Positions 55,207-64,000 of a stretch of DNA of 64,000 nt are shown piece after piece. The stretch comes from Saururus chinensis (lineage: Eukaryota; Streptophyta; Magnoliopsida; Piperales; Saururaceae), in contig CP141148.1 of assembly GCA_035235625.1 (NCBI GenBank), forward strand, positions 19,841,057 through 19,905,056. The letters run 5' to 3'. The stretch's first letter is position 1. The number at the start of each line of letters is the position of its first letter. Under the pieces are notes generated by a model. The model did no database searches, was not told the origin of the DNA, and saw nothing but the letters and a program-made list of their open reading frames with translations. The translations under genes were made by a program, and so were the position numbers.

Positions 55207-55795
55207 TGATTCATGACCAACTATGATTGCTTAATTGATGGAGTTTCATCATGATATGGAGCACATGTTTGATCATTTGGCAGACCAATCCTAATAATGC
55301 TGACTATTATTTTTTATTTCTTTCCATGATTTATTTTGTGATGTTAGAATCTCTAGACGAATGCAGACTCCAAGTATTTCTTGTTAAAACCTTGAGCAGT
55401 TTATTCTAATGTATTATGAAATTGTGTAGTTTAACTGGAAAATCTTTTATGACATGTGATATTTTATGATTATTTATTTCATGTCTTTTATATTTACTTG
55501 ACTCATTACCTTTAATCGTGTATTTTTCTTTAATTTTGGATTCATTTTTTGCCTATTTCAGATCAAAAGGGGGAGAAATGATTAGGAAAATCCAAGTGTT
55601 TTACTTCATACTAAACTGCATTTTTTTTGTTAAGTATGCAAGTTAAGTACAGGTTTTAAGGCTTTTTCATATCAATTCCAAATGGTCTTAGTTGAATCAA
55701 AGTATAAATTTTGTACAAGTGAAAGTAAATACACTAAATTGTCAAAGTTGTAATCTTTTTTATTTTCACACTTGTAGACAAATCATAAAATAGCC

Positions 55796-55806
55796 AAAGG
55801 GGGAGA
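55796..55806 (+). other. Polypurine tract before a copia-type LTR
   Basis: AAAGGGGGAGA directly precedes TTGTTAGAATG, the usual polypurine-tract/3' LTR junction of SIRE/Maximus-type copia elements. A similar AAAAGGGGGAGAAATG lies ~230 bp upstream (55565-55580). Confidence 0.75.
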
Positions 55807-55807
55807 T

Positions 55808-56960
55808 TGTTAGAATGTATGATGGTATATGTATTATAATTGGCTTATTTTGATAAGCAAAACTATGTCAAAACTTTATGTACATTATTAGTCTTATATG
55901 ACTAGATTAATGTTGTGGCTAAGTTATATTTGGAATTGAAGGACATAAAAAATAGGAGTGGACACATTCTAAAAAGTTTAAGGTTAAAGACTAGATTGAG
56001 TGTTAGAGTTTAAAGGCATGATACACACAATCACATACACAAATCACTTAGGTTTATGTAGAAATATCTTTAGAAGTGATTTTGGGAGTTTGATAAAATA
56101 TGGTTCAATATCAAATAATTGTTCATAAGTGACCAATCAGTTTTCAACATACTATTTAAAGGATAGATCACTTATAATCCCAGTTTTCTAATTTTCTACT
56201 CAAGGAATCAAACGATTGATCGCTTGGGTAAAGGATCAATCGTTTGGGAAATTCGTTCAAATTGAATAGATGAATGATTGATTGCCTATTGAAACGATCA
56301 ATCCTTTTTGAAAAAAATTCCCTAGTTTAGGATTCTGACATAGAATTCATTCCAAGTTGGGTTCTTTTAACCCTAATTGTCTTAATACTCTGAAAAATCC
56401 CTAGGTATGAACAAAATAATAGAGAGGAAAACTATTATTTGAGGAATGAAAAAGGGAGAGATTTTGTCTAGAGTTTTCCTAAATTCACCATAGTCTTTTT
56501 GAGAAATTCATATTGATGAATGTTCAAAGAGTGAAAGCACAACTACCTCACAAATATTATGAGGAATTGCAACAAATTCTTCATCAAGGAGGATTGAAGA
56601 AATCCAAGGAGAATTAACAATCAAAGAAGGAGTCTTTGGTTGAGGAACTAGAAGAAGACGAAGACTTACTAGATGTTGGTTGGGTGTTCTTTGGGTCTTG
56701 TAAGTCCTTACTTACTAGTGCATTAATTTGGTCAAGAGAAATTGTTGTAGTTTTTTTACCCTAGTTGGGGTTTCCCACTTAAAATTGTGGTATGAATGTT
56801 TGCTTAATCGTATACTTGATTAGGATTTATGTTCGTTCCCATTATATAAAATCCTGCATTAATAAAAAGAAGGCATATCTCGTTATCCTTACTTAATTTC
56901 AAGTAATAGTTTTAGGAGGAATGTGTGGATCTGATTTAGGGCTTTTGTTGGATACTAAAC
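55808..56960 (+). mobile_element. Copia-type (SIRE/Maximus-like) 3' LTR remnant
   Basis: Starts TGTTAGAATGTATGATGG just after the polypurine tract. It contains repeated GATTGATCGC/GATCAATCG words (56210-56310) and a GTAAGTCCTTACTTACTAGTG block (56701-56721) shared with the inverted copy at 54190-54210. The 3' end was not fixed. No copia protein-coding region was recognised beside it. Confidence 0.6.
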
Positions 56961-59236
56961 TCTCAGGGAACAATCTACTTAGGTAGATCAATTGCCTAAT
57001 CAATCAACCTACGAATAAAATTTCATAAATTAGACTGATTTGATCCCTAAGTGGGCAAAACTTCCTCTTAAACTCTTTCGCCTTATAAATGCTAGTATTC
57101 CACAAATACCCTAATAGAGAGAAACCTTCTCCACTGCCTAGCAAGTTGAGTGTGCCTCTTTCATCAATTTTTTTTTATCATGAGTCTTTTTCGATCTCAA
57201 GTGTAGGTTTTTTGGCAAATTCTATATTTTCTTGAGTATGCAATCTTTTTGTGAATCCATTTTTAGAAAGAGCTTATAAACACAATGAGCCAAAACTTGA
57301 TCTTTTGATACTTAGGGTTGAAAATCACTAGAAAGTGATTCCTTTGATTTACTTGGTGAATTTTCAAGAAGATTGTTCATTGGTGGATGAATATATGAGA
57401 TGAAAAATGTGTCATGAAGATTGGATTTGCATGAAGTGGAGTTTAGATTTTCTTAAAAGTAATTGTATTAGGGAAAAGGTGACTTTTGTACTCTAAATCT
57501 ATTTTATGGTGTATTAACTTTAAAAGCTCTTATTAGTCCCATGGTTACCCTCATTTGGGTTTTCCATGTTAAAATTATGTTTGGTTTGCTTGTGTTGATT
57601 TTTTCTACTTAATGCAAACATCATGATTAAGGGTTTAGATTGTTTGGAATTGATTAATATAAGAATATTGATTTAATCAATTCAAAGTTGCATTATATTG
57701 GTTATATGAGGCCGGCAATCTAATGAAGTTATTTTCTAGGTGGCTAGGCACATTGATGTGATGCATAGTTCACTTCAAAAATCCTCGGCCTCTTTATTAA
57801 TCACATGATAAGTTGTTAATTTTTTTGCATATTAAGTGTATTTGTAAGTGAAAATATGTTTTTTTGGAATTTAGGATTAAAGAATGGATTTTGGATCATC
57901 TATTGGCATTGATCTACCACACCATGGCTGGTATCGATGCAAACTAGATGTTGACTAGTAGCATGCCAATGCTAGTGGCATTCCGACTTGCTGGGCAGTT
58001 GCTGGTCATGTAGGCAAGCCAACAAGGGAGGGGGTGCAGTGATTACAAACCCCCTTCTTCTTTTTCCTCTTTGGGCAATCTCAAGCCAGGGGATCTGGCT
58101 AAACAACAAGGGGGAATAGTAGTTGTGAACTCCTATATCTTCTCCTTCTTTTTCGGCAAGCTGCCCCTTAGTGCCAACCACTTTCGGGATGGTTGTGTTT
58201 GAACATATGTGGTCATATGTATTATATTTGATTATTCAGATGATCTACACAATATCAAAGTGATGTATGATTTGAGTCAGAAGATTGCTTCGTGCTCAAG
58301 ATCACATGGTGAAGATAAAACATATTAGAAGCTTAAGAAGTGTTTTGGCATGTAAAACACACACACACACACATATCACATTCACATACTTGGGATAAAG
58401 GGAGTGCCATATTAGAGTGTGAGAAGGACTTTTGGATGCTTTTGGATGAAAATTGTATTTTTGTTCATTAGTGTTCGATAGCTATTGATCACTTGATCAA
58501 TCGACCCTGAATGTTTTCACAAGGTGTTCTAGAAAAAAATTGATAGATTTTCAAGTGGCGAGATCGATCTATGCTAGTGTTGTATGATTCCAATTGAGTG
58601 AAAAATCAATCGCACTCTAAAATGATTGATCACTCATAGATCACTCAACAAAATATCAAATCATAGCAAGTTAAACGATTGACTGCCTAATGGAAAAGAT
58701 CAATTGAATGCCAACCAAAGGAAGTCTAGTAACATAAAATGAATGACCGCTTATTGAAAGGATTGATCGCACTTTGCCAGACCAACTCTAGTAACTTAGT
58801 CAATGGATTGTTTTAAAGAAAGGATTGATCAATTTAGTATTTGCGTTTAAATAGTACAAGGAATGATCAACCGTCTTGTGGAATGTTCAATCACTTCAAT
58901 GCGTAGTTTCCCTAAATAGGCTATTCTAAGTGGAATTAGACTCATATTATATGTCAAAGACCTAAACTGATTTACTTTATATTTAAATGGTGTTTTGGCA
59001 ATGGGAAAGAGAGGGAAGTCATTAATAACATAGAGAGAGATTGTTCAGTCTACTCTATTGAGTTTTAAGTGATTGGTCCTTTCCTTTGGCACATGCTTTA
59101 AAGATCAATTCAAATAGCCAACAAGGGATTTTTTAATTGTTTTTTTCATGAATAATTATTGAGGATATATTCACAACTCAACACATAGTTATTGAGGATG
59201 CTATGAAGATTCAATTGAAGAGGGCTTTGATTGGTA
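56961..59236. other. Mixed copia-LTR debris; no gene recognised
   Basis: 57470-57620 resembles the CTTACTAGTG...CCCTAGTTGGGG part of the LTR at 55808, and 58190-59130 resembles its beginning (CATATGTATTATATTTG, a CA microsatellite at 58357-58371, then many TGATCGC/GATCAAT words). A small duplication lies at ~58020-58150 (CCCCTTCTTCTTTTTCC and a diverged copy). All is non-coding as far as can be seen. Confidence 0.5.
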
Positions 59237-59241
59237 TTTAT

Positions 59242-62200
59242 TGTTATGCACCTACTTTTAAATTAACTCAAAATTTGGAATCCTATAAATTTGTAATCAA
59301 GGAGGGACCAAATCAACCGTTTATAAACAAGTAACCCTTACAAAAATTTTAATTTACAAATATACAAAATTTCAAAAAGAAGGGGATAAACACCACAACA
59401 TCTTGTCAACATAAATATACAATATAAACAAAAAGACATTAAACAAAAATTCAGCACATAGGCCCTTAGTTTTCCATGGACCATTGTGCTACAGCCCCAG
59501 ACTTGTGTCTATACATGCAACATCTGGGGGTGGGTGAGTATAAAGTTTATACCTAGTAGGTAGTTTTAAATTCTACTAACATACTAAAGCAAAATTTAAA
59601 TAAATTAGATTTGAAATTGTTGACTTAGAAATTAAAATCAAGCCTTTTGCAGAGCTTAAACAAATATATATCATTCACGTAATATCTTCGATACTAAAAT
59701 GACATACACCCATGGCAATGGGATCAAAATGAGAGGGGTTTTCCCATGATACCCTGGCTCCTTAGTGCACACTATAAGCCTCATTAGGCAGTATCTAGGA
59801 ATGATAAACTCTGATACTTCTTGTTTTGTGTGCCAAAGAACTACTCTTCAAATTCTAAAATTTAAAACAACCAGAATACTCTAACATTAGTCAAACACTC
59901 ATTACACATTCGTCTCTACCCCATAATCATAATAGAATCTTTAGAGAATAATGAATAATTAGGATTCATACTTTGAGAAACCTCATTAAGGGGTAGACAT
60001 TCGTCTGACCCTAACGATACTTTTAAAATTTGTTAGTTTCAAAGTAAACCTCATTTACAAATTGAAAAGTTTTTTAAAATGAAGCCAAGCTCTAGCACGA
60101 AATTTAGGATTTAGAACCACCTACACTTGCTTTTAGACCTCCTTCGAAAGGCGGGTGTTGGCGAAGCCTTTACTCATTCTTGGCTTAAGAGTGGTGGGTG
60201 GAACCTGCCCTTGTGCTAACAAGAAGATATGAACATTAAAAGCAAAAATAAAGATAAGAAATACTTTGGACAGATGAAAAATAAAAAGAATTATTTCTTT
60301 AAGAGTTTTATGTATCAAAACTACAAAAGATCAAGAAGGAGAGCCTTTAAGCATTTTGTGCGTCAAAATTATAAATAAACAAGAAGATAAATAATATTAA
60401 ATAAATATCAATTTATATAACCAATACTTACTAGAAACCATTGATGAAACATGAATAGAACTCTATTAGATTATTACAAATCACCTTTAGTCTTAGCTAG
60501 AGAGCTTAAAAAGCTATTACAATAAAACTAAAAATTAAAATTACAAAAGTAGAAAGAAAAGAGGAAAAGAAAGCTCCAAAGAGGAGAAGATGATGCCTCT
60601 ATCACATTTACCCCTCTCTTTATAGGAGTAGAAGAGGTTGCTTCAAAGGGAAAAATCTAATCATATCCTTTAATTGCATCCTGATTGATTGTTTGATTGG
60701 TTGCTTCTTTGGCAATGATTAGATTCTAAATTAATTTAATAAATTAATAATTTATTTAGTAAATAAGTATATTTTAGTATTTCTTTAGTTATCTAATTAT
60801 CCTCATTGTCTTTTCTTATGTGTATCAATCAAAACCAATGAAAAGATTTTACATGTGTTGGCCTCCGGTTAGTTAACTACTACCCTTTGCATGCTAGATT
60901 TGATTGATATATCTTCAGAATTATGAATTTTGTTTTGAAATATAGATTATAGCCAAATAAGTCTTCTTTCCAATTCCACTAGAATTGTATCAATCCGAAA
61001 TATACATAGAAATATATGGTCCAAATATTATGGCGTGTCTATCTGTCCAAATCAGCTTCTTCCGAAATTTAGTTCTCTCGATGCAAATATAAAATCTAAC
61101 GGGTCCAAATGGTTGTGTTGACCATTCAATACATGTTTAGACTATTAGGAGCCCATTAAAGACTTTTAAATAGTTTTGGGTAGTTGGTTTTTACCTCTTC
61201 TTCTACTTAGATCCTGTTGAAACCTGTTTGGACATGAAACACAATTAAGGTCCAACTTACCTATTCAAATATAAGTAGCCCAAACAAGTAGTGAATTAAT
61301 ACAAAATAGGATTGTAATTTAAGATTTTAAAGCATCTAATTGAATATTATTTTAGTGCATCAAAGTATCCATAATTTATCATGGTTATGACCTACTTGAA
61401 TTAGTGAGTAAATGTGAAGAAATTATCGAAATACGGATTTAAAACAAGTAGAACATCATAGTTAACCTAGAAAAGTATAGTCATCGTCATGCTTAAGCTA
61501 AATCATAATTGAAAGAAAGTTCACATGTAATTAAGGTGACAACTATAAGTAATCATAGCTCATCATAACCATTGAGAATTCGAATTATGAGAATAGAACT
61601 AGAAATGACCAAAAATCTTTAAAAATTGCCAAATTTACCAAACTGCCATATGGTTGTTCGATCAGCCTAATAGGCTGTTCGAATGCCTGATCATTTGAAC
61701 ACTTGTTAGCCCATTCGAACACATGTAACAAACCACTTTCCTGGTATGTCTTAAACCTCTTGAAATTTAAACTGAAAACATTCTGAAGTTCTATATAAAT
61801 TCAAAATTCATCATAGAACAATATATAATCAAAATCTAAGTGTATAACATGATGGATCTAATCATTTTCATTCTTAGTCATACCAACAAAACCATAAATC
61901 ACATGCTTTTAACAAATCACAATTATACATCAAAACGAAGTAAGAACTCAAGTAAACTTATAATTATGCATTCCAATGAAGAAAAACCACCAAAGATGAA
62001 AACCCCTTACCTCTAACAAGGTTGAAGTCCATTAAATGAGCTTAGTCCTCAAGAAATCCTACTAAAAAATTAGGGTTTTAGTTAAACCTAATTAAAATTA
62101 GCTAATAGATTCAAATCAACTTGGAAAAAGGGTAGATCTAAGACATCTTTAAGTTAAAAATGAAAACAACCAAATTAAGGTCCAAAATTGGAATTAAAAA

Positions 62201-62795
62201 CATAATTTTGATGTGAGAAAACCAAGAATTCAAATAGGAGAAATGAAAATAGAGGTGATTAAGATAAAAATTAAAGATTAGGAATGATTAAGGGAAAAAA
62301 CTGACCTTAATCAAGATTTCTTCTTTAGGAAATGGGGGTAGAACAATTCCTCCCTTCTAACATAGCCCTTCCCCATTTGGAAAATGGATAGGGTTTTTCC
62401 TTATATAGTGAGGGTTTTGGGCTGGAAAATAGGAAAAAATGCCCTAAGTGGCTAATTGAGGGTTTTTTTGACTCAAAAATGAATTTAATCACACTAAAAC
62501 CCACTTAAATGAAATAATACAAGATTATAGACCAAAATGGATAACATGTTGTCCTACACAAAGGTGAGGCCCACGGTGGGGCTCGCTCCCTTAAGTAAGA
62601 AGAAATTAGGAGAAAATGCCATTAAATCAGGAAAAATAGGTAAATTAAGCTTGACACAAACTCTTAAAATTTGAAATTTAACCTTAATAATTTATAATTA
62701 ACTAACCTATAACCCAAAAATCAAGTCAAACCGGTAAGCAAACAAAATCACACAATTACAAGGAATTAAATCAAAATAAAATTAAAGATCTTACA
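59242..62795 (-). mobile_element. Distant relative of the long-LTR family, copy F (interrupted)
   Basis: Ends AAAGATCTTACA at 62795 as copies A, C and E do. It keeps the family layout: TTCGAT/TTCGAA palindromes (61655-61725), a promoter-like TTATATAG (62401-62408), GGCCCACGGTGGGGC, and GGGTGAGTATAAAGTTTATACC near 59530. The proposed left end TGTTATGCACC at 59242 is flanked by TTTAT, against CTTAT on the right (4 of 5). A second-family LTR fragment (60218-61370) interrupts it. The left limit is uncertain. Confidence 0.45.
60218..61370. mobile_element. 3' part of a second-family LTR
   Basis: Aligns from GAAGATATGAACATT to TTTAGTGCATCA with 43639-45509 minus one copy of the tandem duplicate. 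Divergence is moderate. It starts where the fragment at 53106-53421 stops, with similar CTA(A)C sequence at the two break points. Confidence 0.75.
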
Positions 62796-63043
62796 CTTAT
62801 GAATCCATGTGGTCAAAATTCTTGACTTCCATGATCATTGAGACCTACTTTTTTACATTGCATGAGACCATTCATCTTTTATTTCTATGACCATTCAGAC
62901 CTAATTTCCAAGCTTGGGGAGTAACTCTATAAACAAACTCGCACTTTTGGAGAGTTGTGGCTAAAATAAATAACTTTTGGATCGAACCCGACACGAAGAT
63001 CCTTTTTCCTTGAGTGTTAAATGCACTTGCAAGGGGTATCTAT

Positions 63044-64000
63044 TGTGACACCCATAATTTTTGTTAGGAATTTATATGTTATTATTCATGATTTCTCCTC
63101 CTAGTTTGTTTGTGACTTTATGTTTGAGGGCGTCATGTTCTTTGAATTTATGAACCTCTTTAATAAATATAAGATTATTGAGTGATAAGCTCAAGAAAGT
63201 AGTAATGATAATAAACATAAAGTTTGTTTAATTTTATTTTAGAGTAAAAAGTAATTTCAGCAAGTACCAACACATTACTGAACCTACTTATGAAATCATA
63301 ATTCACTGCCGACAAGGTTCGACACATTAGTCAACTTACCATTGAAGTATTGAAGACATTGTCGGTAACCTTTGACATGTCAATGATTGTAAACCAATTG
63401 TATCAATGGGTTAGGAAACAATAGTAAAAATGGTTCCAAGTAGTTTCATGGGTAGTTATGCACTAGAATTTGGTTATTTGATTCCCATATAAATACATTT
63501 GACAAAACCTTGATCCAAATCATATGAATTCTCCGATTTTGGAGAGAAAGCAATGGTCTAGGATGTGTCAAAGTTCATTAGAAAGAGAAGAAGGATCGGA
63601 TTTCTTAGAAACCTCATTTGATTTGCAAAAAGAGGTCGAATTGCTAACCTTGCACTATGATTTAACATGGGATATGCATGTATGATTTGATTTATGAAGT
63701 TATTGGGTGTAAAAGCATGAATGCATGAACTTTCATGATGTTCTTGATATGATGAAGTTAATGATCATGACATTTGTGTTGAATGAGTAATTAACTTCAT
63801 GAAAATTGTCTATTGTCTTGTTGAGGAATAGTATATGTGAAGTATCATGTTATAACATGTTTTTAGGTTAACTTTAAACAAGGGTGATAGTTCTATTACT
63901 AATCCCGACTATCAGCAAGTCTACCAACATGTCATCATACTAGGATGAATATTAAGGGTTGTCAAACCTCAGGGACATATGAAATAATTATTAATCTAAG
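63044..64000 (+). mobile_element. Possible start of another long LTR, running off the window
   Basis: TGTGACACCCATAATTT at 63044 resembles the TGTAAC/TGTCAC...CCC starts of the long-LTR family. A TATAAATA block lies at 63488-63495, about 445 bp in, the same spacing as in copies B-D. The other end and the target duplication (candidate TCTAT at 63039-63043) are outside the window. Confidence 0.4.

Noticed and set aside
57972..58181. A 69-codon minus-strand frame
   Set aside because: It covers a small local duplication within copia-LTR debris and has no recognisable domain.

Overview
The window looks like nuclear DNA from a flowering plant, probably a monocot. Reasons: a spliced YKT6-type SNARE gene with plant intron signals; a Stowaway-type MITE with the CTCCCTC terminus; a very GC-rich single-exon gene in otherwise AT-rich DNA; LTR retrotransposons whose primer-binding site matches plant initiator tRNA-Met; and a Mutator-like element carrying a plant mobile domain. 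The monocot call is an inference. No bacterial, organellar, CRISPR, rRNA or tRNA features were seen.

Only two host genes look intact. The last four exons of a YKT6-like gene (535-4375, + strand) enter from the left edge; its introns hold a 104-bp Stowaway-like MITE and a ~620-bp foldback element. A small membrane-anchored TPR protein (36005-36643, - strand) forms a GC-rich island between transposons. The remaining genes are broken transposon genes, or host-gene fragments carried by a transposon.

The rest is layered transposon insertion, and target-site duplications (TSDs) give much of the order of events. (a) 8309-15272: a 3.57-kb solo LTR (TSD CTAAA) interrupted by a second copy of the same family in opposite orientation (10883-14274, TSD CTAAT). 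(b) 16389-24148: a decayed Ty3/gypsy chromovirus (TSD TGGTA) whose left LTR is interrupted by another solo LTR of that family (16414-18757, TSD CAATC). (c) 25628-26719: a non-autonomous hAT element (8-bp TSD GTTATCTA) that carries a fragment of a PIP5K MORN-repeat region and probably a chorismate-mutase fragment. (d) 29764-34944: a second chromovirus (TSD CCCAT) with part of the reverse transcriptase deleted and a MITE in one LTR. (e) About 36870-51725: a Mutator-like element (MULE) whose transposase and plant-mobile-domain exons are split by three solo LTRs (38642-42223 TSD TATAT; 43326-45509 TSD ACCAT; 46144-49601 TSD ATCAT), with a fourth in its 3' flank (36966-37819). (f) 51745-64000: MITEs, hAT-like debris, copia-type LTR remnants in inverted orientation, and divergent or partial LTRs.

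The most distinctive feature is the ~3.4-3.6 kb LTR family. Five copies with perfect 5-bp TSDs, plus one or two divergent relatives, lie in 55 kb, and none has an internal region. The copies share a TATA box about 410-430 bp from the 5' end, a minisatellite of ~55-60-bp units that differs in copy number between copies, and a cluster of TTCGAA/CGATCG-centred palindromes.
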